From positions 85,170,644-85,234,643 of the forward strand of contig NC_088295.1 in the NCBI RefSeq assembly GCF_032854445.1: a DNA stretch of 64,000 nucleotides, in the 5' to 3' direction. This DNA is from Liolophura sinensis. Taxonomy: Eukaryota > Mollusca > Polyplacophora > Chitonida > Chitonidae. The position numbers and the translations under genes are program-made. Below are positions 13,680 to 26,486 of this stretch, one piece after another (within the stretch, counting starts at the first letter, position 1; each line of letters opens with the position of its first letter). Under the pieces are notes generated by a model, which did no database searches, was not told where the DNA came from, and saw only the letters and a program-made list of their open reading frames with translations.

Positions 13680-13960
13680 TCCGTTATACTGCCGTAACAT
13701 GGTTAATGGGCCCGGTCCCACGAAACGCCATAGGCCGGTCCCTCAAGCTGGCCCTTCTCGACCCCTGCTAAGCTGTGGTTGAACTTAGACCCCACCGCCA
13801 CCTGCACGCCTGTCTATCTCTGATTTAACCATATTTAATTACCAAGGCCCGCGTGAATTGATACGGGCTCTCTGTGAACGTCGTGCTAACGGCAATTTAA
13901 CGGCCATAAAAATCATATTCTACGTAGAATCATGATCCATGTTTTGTCGCCGTCAAACCC
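13680..13960. promoter_or_regulatory. candidate enhancer island with TAATTA
   Basis: A GC-rich block in AT-rich surroundings. It contains CCACCTGCACGCCTG (E-box-like, near 13798-13812) and TAATTA (13836-13841) within 50 bp. There is no coding potential. It could be a long-range Dlx or Nedx element; this is inference from composition and motifs only. Confidence 0.2.
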
Positions 13961-15179
13961 CACATCAAAAAGCTGTTTTCTGCAGTTTGCAATTCATGGT
14001 TTATTACCACGAATATTTTATATTATTGCCCTTAAAATGGTGTATTTCTAATGCTTATTCACGGCATTTATGTCAACTAATAAAGTAGAAGAAATCATAT
14101 CGAAATCTGAAGGCAAATTCGATATTTAAAATCGTCTACACCATCAACCCCTCGTTGCATAATATATGTCTGTGTACATTTTTAATACAGCTTCAGACGC
14201 GTCCTCTTGTCAATAGTTCAAGGCTACGGTTTCAAAATTTCAAATTACTGACTTTATATGAAAGAAGATAAAACTTTTACATCTTTTACTCGACACGCAA
14301 ATGGGTGCACGACTATGTAAATCAATATAACAAATATGAAATGTACATAGAATAGAGGTACTCGACCCTGTCCGCGTGTCGAATGGAACATCTGGCCGAG
14401 AATGCAGTATGATGTGAGGAAGAAATAAATGTCGTCTACTGTCAGTGAGGGCGGCTTAGCACGAGTGTCGTTAAGAAAAAGCCACAAAACAACCCCACAC
14501 AATTCCTTTCCTTATAAGAATACCCTTTGCTGTCGAAGTCCATTTTCCTTGCATGCGGCATATGGCTACTTATTGGCTTTCTAACTATGGCTGAATTGTA
14601 CCAGAATGTTTCGTCCGTTTGATAATTATTGTGTTTTCCTGAATAATCCACCTCTACTTGTCGTCATCGACTTACACCGACCGATGGGAAACAATGTGGA
14701 AATTTGTCAGTGTTATAAATTTGTCGTCTTGTTTGCCCTTTTCCGGAATGAGGATAATGAACTCTTCAGTGATGGGGGAGAATAATGTGGCCATCGATTC
14801 TGTACAAATCAAGGGTACGGCACACGCTGGCTGCATTGTCTCAGCATTAATGGAGTGATTTCTATGTTGTTAATTCTCAGGTGGCTCGGTATTATGAGGT
14901 ACATATGTTCATTTGCCCGCTCCTCTTCGCCGGATTAGCGCTATTAAGTACTTGTCGCTTCTCTACAATAGGATTCCTCCTCGGTTCATCGTCCACTAGG
15001 GACGGACCTCTTACAATGCGCTCACAGAACTCAGCCAGCAGATATGGAGATTTTTCTATAGGCACAAATGGACAATTCTTGAAAAGAGGGTTGGAGAGAG
15101 CAAAGATGACTGTCTTTGAAAGCGATAGTCTACCGGGAGGCTCGTTCGAATAGCAGCCGATAATCGGTAGTTTCTGGCC

Positions 15180-15560
15180 GAGTGAAGAAATTATGAGACC
15201 CCATATGGTCGGCCGGGCATCGTGGTTGGCACTATGGGATATGGAATTCCAATCGGGGCAGATTTTTCGTCCGTCTTTCATATGCACCTTTCTTACTAAT
15301 TCGGTCGCTTTATGGGCGTCAGTAGCTCAGGGGCAGGGGCAAATTGCGAGTTGTCTTAGCAAATAACCGGTTAGGGGACTGGCGACGCTGAGACGTAATA
15401 AGGTGTTATGGGAGATGGACGGTGTCCCATATGAAACAATAACTGCCCGCAGGACACAATACTTCCCTCTGTGTTTGATCAGAGGCGCAAGATGATTCGT
15501 ATGTTGTGATCAGATCACGTGACAACAATTCCAGTCGCAATTAAACGAGGCATGCAAATT
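15180..15560. promoter_or_regulatory. candidate SOX/POU-type enhancer island
   Basis: A non-repetitive, GC-richer block. It contains AACAAT at 15435-15440 and 15524-15529 (SOX core), a palindromic CACGTG E-box (15516-15521) and ATGCAAAT (15552-15559, the POU octamer). The second SOX core lies 22 bp before the octamer. Function is inferred from the motif cluster. Confidence 0.25.
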
Positions 15561-16065
15561 CCCTATGTTGCACCAATTATTTCCTCATAAATTTTCACCT
15601 CATTATTACGGATGACGTTTATTTATAACATCGCGCGGAAAATGAAAAGAGTTTCTATCCTCATAAATTTGAAATACATGGCTTATATTTCTGTGGACGA
15701 TGCCGCTAGAAAACCACAACACAGATACCGACCGCTCATTATTGGCAACAAAGGGTTTCAGTGCAAATGTCAGCATATGTCAGCTTATGTACGCACAAAA
15801 GGCCCAAAAATCATCATCAAAAATCATCACCTTTGTAGGTTACAAATAATGATGTAGGCCAAATGAGAATATCACTATGAAAAAATACTTAAATTTCGTG
15901 AAGAAAGTGACTTTACATATACAGAAAAAACACCGAATTCTAATTTTTAAGCTTCATGGATATTAGGACCGTAATAATACACATTTTTTTTAAATAGACA
16001 AAGTGTGAATGTTTAATATAGCTGTACGTTCATTTTTACTGCTAAATTGCACCTCTGCAATAACA

Positions 16066-16150
16066 ATCAATTGATTGATTGATTGACTGATTGATTTGGT
16101 TGCTTCTTAACGCCATACTCACAAATTGTTCACGTATGTGTACGACGGCG
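16066..16150 (-). repeat. SINE tail remnant
   Basis: (TTGA)n repeats followed by CTTAACGCCATACTCACAA match the reversed SINE 3' tail. It is too decayed to set limits and lies directly before a fuller reversed copy. Confidence 0.5.
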
Positions 16151-16260
16151 ACCAGTTTGGTAGCTGCAGAAGACGGAGTTCCCGGAATAAATTACCAAAA
16201 ATAGACAACTGACTTGCTAGTTAACTTTCTCACGCGTGTCATACAGTATGTTGGTATTTT

Positions 16261-16487
16261 TTATTTTTATTTGATTAGTGTTTTACGCCGTATTCAAGAA
16301 TATTTCACTTATACGACGGCATCCAGCATTATGGTGGAAGGAAACCGGACAGACCCCGGGAAACCCCAAGACCATGTGCAGGTTGATGACAGAACTTCCT
16401 ACCTACGAATGGAGAGGATGCCAGCATGAGCTGGACTCACAGCGACAGCATTGGCGGGTGTCTCTGTCATGGGTCATTGTGCCGCGA
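16261..16487 (-). mobile_element. tRNA-derived SINE, reverse copy
   Basis: Read on the plus strand it starts with the tail TTTGATTAGTGTTTTACGCC. It runs through the GACGGCATCCAGCATTATGG body and the TGAGCTGGACTCACAGCGACA region (reversed box B) to GGGTCATTGTGCCGCGAC. Near full length and diverged. Confidence 0.85.
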
Positions 16488-19400
16488 CGAGATATATATC
16501 ACGTAGTATTTATTCTCGGACGACAGTATAAACCTGTCTAAACCAAGACCAAAGGGACTTCCCATTCCAGCAGATGTCTTCAATATAACGGTTGCAAGCT
16601 GATATAAACATTGGGTCTTTAGTGAAGATGTTGGCTTCAAACACAACAGTATTTTAAAACGTTAAGCATGGTGTGCACAAGCTCGATTGGTGTCTTGTTG
16701 AATGAATACCTTTGGTGCACTTAATTTACGACTTCTCATTTTAATACCTAAATCCACAATATCTAACAATTGATATAACATACCGATGAAGTTTTCTTAC
16801 AAATGTATTATTTGATCATAAAAGATCTCTGTTTTCTGAAAACTGTAATCCCAGGATTTATCTCTGGAATTGGCTTTAAGAGAAAAAAGACGTCAGTGAA
16901 TTCACTTCAAATGGGGGAAACAAAAAAACAATTTATATCACTACCATTCTATAGAATTCAGTCAATGAACTACATTTGATTCACCATAAAAAGAAGAAAA
17001 TAGATGAAGATAGTTTGTGATATAGGCCTAGTCTTAGTGGTCGTTTCACTGACTCCTAAGAACCCATACTATTTTCTTTCATTTTAAGCCACTCTTCTCT
17101 AAAAAGGCTGTCACAAAACAAAACAAGAGACAAGAATGAAAACTTCTGGTTTATAGGCCTAGCATTACTGTATAATCGGAACACTTTCATTAAATCTTTG
17201 TTCAGTCCAAAATAAAGGTATAGGTGAATTCAATAATTGCTGAAAAGACTGGAGAGTCTAAAGGTATTCACTGTTAACATTATCCACAGACCAGACCTAT
17301 ACATATATACGCCAAACCTCAGACCGTGGTATGTACATCAAATCAGGTATCCTTCACAAAATCTGGTTATGGCGAAGAGCTATCGGCTATATCCGAGTAT
17401 ATGGAGTTCAATGAAACCTCCATTGTATATGAGTACAAAGTCTACATTTATTTTAATTATTGATATGTTACTCCGTATATCACAAATGTTTCATTTGTAT
17501 CGTCATTGTCAGGTGGTTTCTGTGCTGAGGGAAACAACCGCTGTTTGGAGAAAATCACCAGGTACTTGGCACGTTTTTTGAGCTGGATTTGAACTCGCAT
17601 CCTTATTTGTCGGTAGTTGCCTTTTTTGTCGTCTCTTGCATGTCAAACCAAAAATATGCGTTAAAAGGGGGTGAGTCCATGGTTTACGTATTTTGTCCTC
17701 CTGTTAATTTACCGAGATGAGAACCATGTAACGCATTTTGTCCTCAGGACATCTCAGGTTGTAAAGTCTTCAAACTATATAAGGCACCCATGCAAATTGT
17801 CGTTAAATAATGTTCACTCTTGCATGTTTCAGAATAAAATCCACCTGTTATCTTTCTAAGTTGGTGTCAGCATATCTACACTGTACAAACTCTAAAACGG
17901 GGGTGTGCTGTTCCTCTGTTCGTCTCTCTGTTGAAAATATTTTCTGACACTACCTTAATATTTGTTAAAAACCATTTTCGTAAATAAAACGTTATCAAAG
18001 TAGCACCTGACGAAACCAAGATGAAAAGATACTAGATTTATTTTGTTCAAAGAAGTGATCATTTTGACCTTATATTTCTATGTCTCACAAACACCAAGCC
18101 CGGGATAAGAATGAACAAATGAAGATAGTTTGATATGTTGGGCTGAAAACTAACTGTAACGCAAAATGTCGCCAAAACTGCGTCCTGTTGATGTAGGCAG
18201 AATTCGTCTTGGCAAATTTCGTAACACGACAAGATGTGTTATTAAATTGGGCATAGACGTGTTGTAAAGAGCGAATCGATACCTTCGAGGCAGACATGTG
18301 GCGATTTGTGGAGAAACTGTACAGGCCACATAACTGTAGAAAGAAATATACATTTTTTGTGTTTATTATATTTGTATTTAGGGTTCTACTCAAGAATTTC
18401 AAGTTCACTTCTATGACAATGGTAATGTTTATTAGTGCCAGATACTTAACGAACGTCTCGACTGACAGCCGCATGCGAAATTACTCATTCAGTGCCATAG
18501 AATATGTTTCACGTTGTCGAAAAACTAAGAAAATAATTGATTTGCCATAGTGAACAAATATCCTGACATTGCCACCACTGTCTCCCCAAATGTATGTAGA
18601 TCAATATCTTCGTCAATGGAGTGCTTTTTCTTGTGCATGTAATTTATGTAGTTTTTACATCCAGGTTTATGGAATGAAAACAAGAAATGTTGACAATAAT
18701 AAATCAATTTTCCTTTCAGTCTGACCAAAATTTAGTTTCAGAAATTTAAAATAATATACCATAAAATTTTATGTAAAACAAAAATGAATATTTTTCAATT
18801 CAAGAAATATTTCTTACCCAGACAGATGCTACCTAAATTAATAACGCAAAATTTCGAAAAAAAGAAAGCAAATATTTTATGTCAAGACACAAGTTTCATG
18901 TAAAGTTATGAATCCCATACATGTACATAAATTCCGACTACTCTCAATAGACCTACATCGCAATTGATGTTCATGAATCGTACGCACATTTTTGTCGGAG
19001 AGTGCCTTTGATGTCATCCAATCCAGCAAGAGTCAACAGGGTAACATTATCTTGACTTTCAATCGCTGTAAATCGACAACGATTGACCACGATCAACTTA
19101 TCGTGATAAATCGCTAAGGTCACAGGGAGTCTTAGCTCTGGAGGGACTGCAGCTTTACGGCGTTGTACAAGGAGTAGGCTATCCTTACATGACATATATT
19201 CCAGACAACTTTTATTCTTTGACTATCTAAGAACAACGTGACCTTCTAAATCTAGATGTGTCCTCACAATCTGATGACATCACCATCAGACGGTTGTCTG
19301 TAAGTCGGTCCAGATCATTATAAAATACAACTAGGCTGCGGATAGGGTGTGTTATGGACATTCACGTACGTGAAGTAGAGTCACGTCATCATCTGAATGA

Positions 19401-22400
19401 AATAATGTCTTTGCTGGGCAATATAAAATGTTTGACCCTGACGGAAAATTCTGTCGGGAAAATTTTTGTGTTCTGATATAAACTCCAAGATCGTAAATTT
19501 TTCATTCTTAATTGAAGGTTTGCCGGTCAGTGTAAATATATTGGTTTAAATGACATATTTGGCAAGTAAAATGAAGAAATTGAGCAAGCATTTCTTGTTT
19601 GGAATTTTTTGCGCTTTAGCAATCCAGGGAAGCCTGAAACTGAGCATTGTACCATCATGCACCTATATGTTTAGCTTCCAGCGCTGTGTTCTAAATGGAC
19701 AGATCAGCACTTAAAGCAGAAAAACATTTTCCTGAGAGACTTCCGGTTTGCATGCCACTGGGTCACGCTCGGCTAACTCCGGTATCACGGAACGCCGTCG
19801 GGTGGGGTCGGTCGTCCGATCTCCAGGCTAAATCCCGCCGTCCCACCAATGTGCTGCCGGCAACTCAGCCTCGGTACTGACGTGAACCCATTTATGCCAG
19901 TCACCTACTGTTTGTTTTGTAGCATACTGTGTTTAATGGCTATGTTAAAATAGTAAGTGTCATGTATATGAGGCAATTTTCACAGAATCACTCAGTGGAC
20001 GACAAGTCCGATTATCTTGAAACATCTCTAATTGGCACAAATACCTGCCCGATTACACACAAATTTGGTGAGAACTATTTCACATCATTATACTGTCCCA
20101 ACCTGGGCTTCCACTATATCCAAGTATTAACGCCTAATGGCGGATACTGTAGCTTTAGCAGCGCACTAGATTTGTATGCTTTAGTAAGCTGCCATTGTGA
20201 GAAATCGTACAACTGATAATTTCTGTACTTCATTTTTAACCCATCTACTAATAGGGAGAAGTTTACCTTGCAACGTGGTGTGTTTCATGAATTGAAATTG
20301 TAGCACTAAGTTTAAATGGAATTAAGCAGAAAGAAATAAGCAAGCTGGTTGCACAATAAAAATCAGCCATGTTCATGGTCACAAGATATATGCTACCAAG
20401 AAAATCCATAGATAAAAAAACACTGAAGTTACCATGTTGTTGTTATAAGTTTTATCATAAAAAGACCACAGTTTTATTGAAAGTAATTTATTCTTTGGAC
20501 ATCATACAGTGCAACAACAAGACCATGGTATGCATATAGCATAAACAAAAGCAAAATACCGAACCATGTATCGCTGTGTATTATTGCTCGGCTCCAGTGT
20601 GCATCTTTGGAGATGCCTAGATTACACAAAGAGCACAGCACTTTACGACAACTGACTGGGATTGACAATGCACCTTGTATGCAAATAAGACGTGACTCAG
20701 TTGTGCATAGCTATCCAAAAGCACATCATCTGCCCAATGAAACCAGAAATATTTAAACATCCAGGTGCAAATTGACTGACTCCGTACAATTAAAGGGTTG
20801 TAAGCTAAGCTTTCTGCGCCCACAGGAAATGTAACCAGCAGAACCAGATATGGAATGAGTAAGGGAATGATTTTATCAGCAGAAAGTATAACTGGCAGAG
20901 AGAAAGTCTAGTTATTCGTTTGACATGCGTGGCTGGTGTTGGCATTGTGGCCTATTTCGCGGTCTTTGTTTTATTGTAGGAAGTTTATGGCGAACACGAG
21001 AAGGCCATCTCCTGTGAGCGGGTAGCGTCGCCTGCCGGCCGTTTCCAGGTGAGTTCTCCGCAGGTAACGGGGCGCCGCAGGCCACACAGCCTACAGACAC
21101 GGGGAGTGAACTGTGATGTTTCCTTAGCGCTGCTCTGGCCCACCGTTCCGCTCAGGTGAAGATTAATCCCATACATCAATATCGGTAACAAATAAGTTAA
21201 TTTCATAAATTTGTATGTTTGATCAGCATTTCCGCAAACGGAAGCGAGCACTCTGATGGGGGACTTGTACATTTTGATTTGTGCCAAACAAAAGTTCCTC
21301 GGAAATAGTTTTGGCCATCCGTGTAAATGTGGTTGTCTTTTTTATAATTGTCTATCACAAAATTACCCGGATGGTAAGTTTGCCAGCAAATGAGTTAACA
21401 CCGCGCTGGAACTGTATCTACAAATGTGGTTGGCTGTGCAACATTCATATTACATGTATGTTAATTAGGAAATAACCGTTGACACATTATCGTAAAATCC
21501 AAAGAAAATTCAGGTAGTTTCTGTTAGCGAAATTCGTATTAAAAAGACTTTCAAGCTTGTTTAGTTTATCACTTGCAAACCAGTTGCCATCTTGAATACA
21601 TTCCAGTCTCTTGGCCACGTGCTAAACCATAAACCCAGACTTCAGTATAAATCTTTTTTCGGTCATTCATTCAAGCGTGGAATGGATACAACGTTTGGGA
21701 ACAATGTCATAGCCGGCGCTAATGGCAGTGACAATACGTGTGTTTATTCCAGTGAATTGTTACAAACTCCCCTTCTATATGACAACAGAAACTCTCCATT
21801 TAGACAGCAGCTCTTGTAGACCGGAGTCGACCGCTGCTCGCCCCACTTCCGCTCCGAGATGCACCGTGCACAGCCTAGACCCGCACGCTAGGTCGATGCC
21901 GTCTCGCCCCATCAACCCTCCAGTTTATTGATTTCAACTTGTCTGATAGACTTTCTCAACGTTGTATGACGTGTTGCAACGAAGTCAATGTGCTTGCTTC
22001 TCCTAATTGTGTAATTTGTATGAAATTATTCTTTTGAGCTTTACACCTAACGTACACGGTATAACCGTACTATTTACATGGCTTAACGGAAAGAATACCA
22101 TGCTGTATAACGCACAGGTATAGTTACTGGATGCGTTCATAAAGCGAATAATACTTCCTGCTGCTGTGAGTTACATCCATCAGTTACAAGACACAGTGTA
22201 GTGGAAAGAGAAACGTGGAAAAAGAGGTTACGTCATGAATACTGAAATCCGATATAAGGTTCTATGATATATACAGAAAACACACAAACGGGCACTTGTA
22301 AAGGATTTGTTAGCAGTTATACATACAATACGTACATTTTCCGGCATAATAACGACTCTGACCATTGATCTCCCGAAATGTAGAAGTGTGTTTCCAGCTT

Positions 22401-22750
22401 GCCCACAAAACGTCATCGCTTTAGGACTGGAATGAATAATATGGACTACACAGCTTAGGCCGAAATTGCTCTAGGCGTCATCAGTCTGTAGTCTCAAGCT
22501 GCATGACTTCCCATCAATTATATAAGCATAAACAGAACAGAAAAATAAATAAGAATCTAAATTATAACAGCGTATAAAATAAAGTAAGAATCAGATTCAA
22601 AATCGAAGAGAGCGCTATAGTTGTTTTCAACGTCATATTTAAAGAGACACACAACATAAAAATGAAGCATCAGTATAGAAAAACCATGTATTAAAATGTA
22701 TATGTCGGGTACCGTAAACGTAGTTACTGTTTATTAATATGGTAATGACT
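16488..22750. other. gene-poor intergenic region
   Basis: There are no confident genes. Open frames of 60-130 codons occur but lack domains, and several use non-ATG starts. A CpG-rich block at about 20915-21160 includes a 69-base exon-like segment reported separately. No repeat families shared with other parts of the window were recognised here. Confidence 0.5.
20980..21048 (+). other. exon-like segment, weak
   Basis: A pyrimidine-rich stretch ending in TTTTATTGTAG (AG at 20978-20979) precedes 69 bases that are open for exactly 23 codons in phase 0. They end CAG and are followed by GTGAGT (21049-21054). The peptide starts EVYGEHEKAISCERV. I recognise no family and found no partner exons nearby, and the reverse strand is also open. 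It may be a chance arrangement in a CpG-rich block. Confidence 0.15.
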
Positions 22751-22945
22751 GTGCGTGGCTGTGTGTGGCCGTGTGTTGCTGCGTGTGGCTATGCGTGGCT
22801 GTGTGTGACTGTGTGTGACTGTGCGTGGCTGTGTGTGACTGTGTGTGGCTGTGTGTCGCTGTTCGTGGGTACGTGTGGCTGTGCGTGGCTATGCGTGGCT
22901 GTGTGGCTGTGCGTGTGTGTGTGTGTGGCTGTGCGTGGCTGTGTT
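22751..22945 (+). repeat. 10-bp minisatellite
   Basis: Roughly 19 imperfect copies of a decamer close to GTGTGTGGCT / GTGCGTGGCT, with a few indels near the end. Because 10 is not a multiple of 3, an artificial Cys/Val/Trp-rich ORF spans it; that is not a gene. Confidence 0.9.
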
Positions 22946-23765
22946 TACGTTAAATTAAGCATTAGATTCGCTTTGATAAATGAAAAGTATATTCAGTGTG
23001 ATCCATCTTTTCAATATTTCCACAATGTTGTCAATAGTAGTGTGCTAAATTACAGGCCTATTTCATAGGTTCGTGCGCTGAATAGTTAAGTCGAGTAGTT
23101 TGCTGTAAGCCGTTTGATGACATTGCTGCCCTGTCGGTATTCTGTGGATGGTGTCGGTGATCGGATATGTGTGGGGCGGGCCATTGTCTTGTGGTGTATT
23201 TGGTTGGTGTACTGATTTTGGCAGATAAAGACCTATGGAGTAACTGTGTACTTGAAGTTGTAATGAGGATGGGCTTCGGGGGTTTCCCTTTGTATCGTCC
23301 ATTTGTGGAATAAAGCAGCCCTCCTCTCCCGTCTTCCTCTCCTTCATTGGGGCTCATGTGTCAGTGCTCTCCGACATAATCTAAAAAATACTTTTTTACT
23401 GTTTAGATTTTTGTAACTGAATTATACATGTACTATGTCAAATGTATGCGAAGTGTAGAGTGCAAAAGGCGAGAAGATAAATTCTTAAGTGCTTAACAAC
23501 TGGGTTAAGCTCTCATAAAAAAAAATTGCTTACGCACCCTGTGTTCACAACGTTAGTAGATTCCAACAAAACTGATTTTTTGCGGAGTCATGGAGCTGTA
23601 CCACGAAAGTTGTATCTATTCTCTTCGTGAAGTGAATCCAAGAAATAGTCATTTAGAAGAAAGGGACTGTCATGCAATTACGAAAAAAATAGGGAATATT
23701 TACGAAGTTAATTAAACGTTTCGCAGCTCTCTATAGTACTATTGGTCACAGGGATTTGACCGATA
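22946..23765. other. intergenic, nothing recognised
   Basis: A GC-moderate block at 23080-23370 is open on the minus strand in two frames without domain similarity. The rest is AT-rich. I see no gene or repeat that I can support. Confidence 0.5.
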
Positions 23766-24338
23766 TTAAAGGAGAAGAAAACTTTAAAAATGACATTATA
23801 GGCTGAAAAAAGAACATTTTCTTCTATCTGTCGGTGCCTGCTGCATAATTTTGCGATTTTTCCTCGCCATGCTCATAAAGACTGAAAACGGCAACGCTGG
23901 CATAAATCGCCCATTGCGTCCTCCATCTTTAACACCCCGTAATTTATGTTTGGAGTGTGTTGCCTAGCAGCCAATGAGAGTCGTTAAAACTGCCGGCTTG
24001 TTCGTGTAAACTCGGAACGTACGTCCAACATTCCGGTTTCCCGATCGTCAAGCGGAAAACGAACTGTACTGTTCGCTACTTTCTGGGAAGAAGAGTTCTA
24101 CGGGAAATGTACGAACTGCACTTCAGCGGTTTCCGACGGCATTTCTCCTCTTAACACAGAAGACTTCAGGACTAGTTCTTAGGAAAAATGGGGTCGCCCA
24201 CAGAGGATTTTGGCGCTGACTTTATTTATAATTTATCAACTTGAGGTACATATTAGAATTTTTATGGCATGTACCTGCGAGTAAATGCATACTCTTTCCA
24301 ATGGTATTTGATTGATACTTAAATTTTATTCTTTAATT
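23766..24338 (+). mobile_element. TTAA-ended MITE-like element, copy 1
   Basis: This aligns closely over its whole length with 53181-53759. It begins TTAAAGGAGAAGAAAA and ends in a degraded complement (TTTTATTCTTTAA). The interior is shared with the other copy: TGCATAATTTTGCGATTTTT, CCTCGCCAT, GCGGAAAACGAACTGTACTG and so on. The better preserved copy 2 shows that the ends are inverted repeats. No transposase frame exists, so this is a non-autonomous element. Confidence 0.75.
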
Positions 24339-24796
24339 GTGTCGGTGTTTATTAAAGCGGTCACCGCTATACATTAGGGCAGCAACGCCTTCTTCACATT
24401 CATTAATACAAACACGGGGATATTATCTATGGTATAATAATCTGAATAACGACAAATTAGTATATAGTGTATGCTTTGAATACAGATTTAACTCATTCGC
24501 CTAGTTTTTCCCTCATCATTGAAAATGCCCCTCCTTGTATGAATCCGTCCTATACCCTTACTCTGTATACTTATTAGTTAGTGGTTTGTGTTATTAGATT
24601 AGGTTTAGATGTTATTAGATTAGATTATTTACTTATTTTGTGTTAAAGTTTGTAGTCTTATGCATGCGATAATGTACTCGGAAAGTCCATTATGGTTGTC
24701 GGTAGGCATACAAATGTCTGTTTTGAGTTACAAATGTCAGTGGTCATTTTTTTTAAATACATGTACGTAATGTGTTTAATAATAATTACTTATTAT
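24339..24796. other. AT-rich intergenic, nothing recognised
   Basis: AT-rich sequence with short direct repeats such as TTATTAGATTAG (near 24591-24627). No coding or structural feature can be supported. Confidence 0.5.
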
Positions 24797-25060
24797 GTGC
24801 GTGGCCGAGTGGTAAGCGTGTTAGGGCACCATAATGTCTCGGGAACCTCTCAAGAATGCCATAGCTGTGAGTTCAAGCGTATCCTATACTGGCTGCCTAT
24901 CCAGTCGTACCTGAGAAGACCTGCAACAGCCAGCGAGTCGTCGCGGGTTGACTCAGGTTTTTTTCCGGTGTCCTCCATCCATAATACTGGTGTAAGTCGA
25001 ATATTCTTGAGCACAGTATAAAATACCAACAAAATGAAACAAATAAATACATAAATAAAA
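24797..25060 (+). mobile_element. tRNA-derived SINE, forward copy
   Basis: Box A is TGGCCGAGTGG (24802-24812), the Ser/Leu-type tRNA D-loop sequence. Box B is a variant, GTTCAAGCG (24871-24879). The body is followed by the GTCGAATATTCTTGAGCAC tail and an (AAATA)n end. Near full length. Confidence 0.88.
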
Positions 25061-25697
25061 ATGTGCAAGAAGCTGCCTTGTTCTTTCAACCAATCTGCTT
25101 AATTGTCACACGTTGAAAAACTTGTATACACATGTAGTTTGCAAAACGACAGAAGCTAATTCTTGATACCCATGAAACTAACCGCCCAGTATAAGTGACA
25201 CATTGTTCAGCACGGCCTTGAAATGAACCATTCTACAGTTCTGCCAGTAGGCCGCCTACGTGTATTTCGAGGTAAGCTCAGTATTCGCTCCTACGCTAGA
25301 CAATGTGGAATGCCAGTAACAGCATCATATTTTATTGCTATATATACAATATTAACATCAAAATCAATGGAGAGTTGATTCTGAAAATGGCTTGGTAATA
25401 ATCCAAGACGTGTATGTCGAAGATGACATGGATATTTGGATAAGTCACCCTCATACTGATAAGCTGCGGTACCTCACAGATACAATTGCACGGGTAATTC
25501 AATAGTGCTTACAACGGGTATAAACTGTACGCATAAGATGATTTGAGATTTGCTATTATTGTGCATGGTTAGGTTGGTATCATTGGTGATTGTCTTATAC
25601 GGTATAACTCTGAAGAGACCCATTACTGGGCGTCTGCCTCGAAGTCAGGAAACCTGGCATCAAACCTGGAAATATATACCAATAACTTTAAAAATGG
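25061..25697. other. intergenic, nothing recognised
   Basis: Unique-looking sequence of mixed composition between two SINE copies of opposite orientation. No exon, RNA gene or repeat unit could be supported. Confidence 0.5.
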
Positions 25698-25930
25698 TTT
25701 ATTTATTTATTTATTTGATTGGTGTTTTACGCCGTACTCAAGAATATTTCACTTATACGACGGCGGCCAGCATTATGGTGGGTGGAAACCGGGCACAGCC
25801 CTGGGAAAACCCACGACCATCCGCAGGTTGCTGAAAGATCTTCCCACATACGGCCGGAGAGGAAGCCACCATGAGCTGGACTTGAACTCACAGCGACCGC
25901 ATTGATGAGAGACTCCTGGGTCATTAGGCT
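25698..25930 (-). mobile_element. tRNA-derived SINE, reverse copy
   Basis: It starts (TTTA)n then TGATTGGTGTTTTACGCCGT and continues through ACGGCGGCCAGCATTATGG. The reversed box B region (TGGACTTGAACTCACAGCG) is well preserved. One of the best conserved copies in the window. Confidence 0.9.
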
Positions 25931-26006
25931 GAACTAGCTCGCACCATTGTTTACATATTTTCTCTAGAATGGAGCCATCATTGAAACAAATCATCATTAT
26001 CATTAC

Positions 26007-26486
26007 CTTGCACGGTTGATTATATCATAAGATGTTTACATGATGTCTTGCACGGTTGATTATATCATAAGATGTTTACATGATGTCTTGCACGATTGAT
26101 TATATCATAAGATGTTTACATGATGTCTTGCACGGTTGATTATATCATAAGATGTTTACATGATGTCTTGCACGATTGATTATATCATAAGATGTTTACA
26201 TGATGCCTTGCACGGTTGATTATATCAGAAGATGTTTACATGACGTCTTGCACGGTTGATTATATCAGAAGATGTTTACATGATGTCTTGCACGGTTGAT
26301 TATATCATAAGATGTTTACATGATGTCTTGCACGGTTGATTATATCATAAGATGTTTACATGATGTCTTGCACGGTTGATTATATCATAAGATGTTTATA
26401 TGATGTCTTGCACGGTTGATTATATCATAAGATGTTTACATGATGTCTTGCACGGTTGATTATATCATAAGATGTTTACATGATGC
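26007..26486 (+). repeat. 40-bp minisatellite, about 12 units
   Basis: Perfect-period 40-bp tandem repeat with unit CTTGCACGGTTGATTATATC + ATAAGATGTTTACATGATGT. Variation is limited to a few sites: CACGG/CACGA, ATCATAA/ATCAGAA, TTTACA/TTTATA, ATGTC/ATGCC/ACGTC. The high unit identity implies recent amplification. There are no distinct spacers, so it is not CRISPR-like. Confidence 0.95.

Larger units (their letters stand above)
10259..16065. other. gene-poor intergenic region
   Basis: No convincing exon is visible. Two overlapping open frames on opposite strands at 14881-15287 resemble no family I know. GC-richer islands with homeodomain, SOX/POU and E-box motifs occur at 13680-13960 and 15180-15560. 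A 21-codon ORF at 12832-12897 is noted as weak. The remainder is AT-rich unique-looking sequence. Confidence 0.55.

Noticed and set aside
14881-15287. Overlapping open frames on both strands (90 and 131 codons)
   Set aside because: Neither resembles a family I know; symmetric openness on both strands is common in non-coding blocks with few TA-rich stops.
19929-20216. 95-codon plus-strand ORF with several Cys
   Set aside because: Non-ATG start, no signal peptide and no splice context.
22739-23068. 109-codon Cys/Val/Trp-rich ORF, superficially like a cysteine-rich peptide
   Set aside because: It is translation of a 10-bp GT-rich minisatellite.
23058-23357. Two minus-strand ORFs of 94-99 codons in a GC-richer block
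   Set aside because: Overlapping frames, no domain, no splice support.
26007-26486. Regular 40-bp repeats as a possible CRISPR array
   Set aside because: The whole 40-bp period is repeated with no unique spacers, and the genome is eukaryotic. It is a minisatellite.
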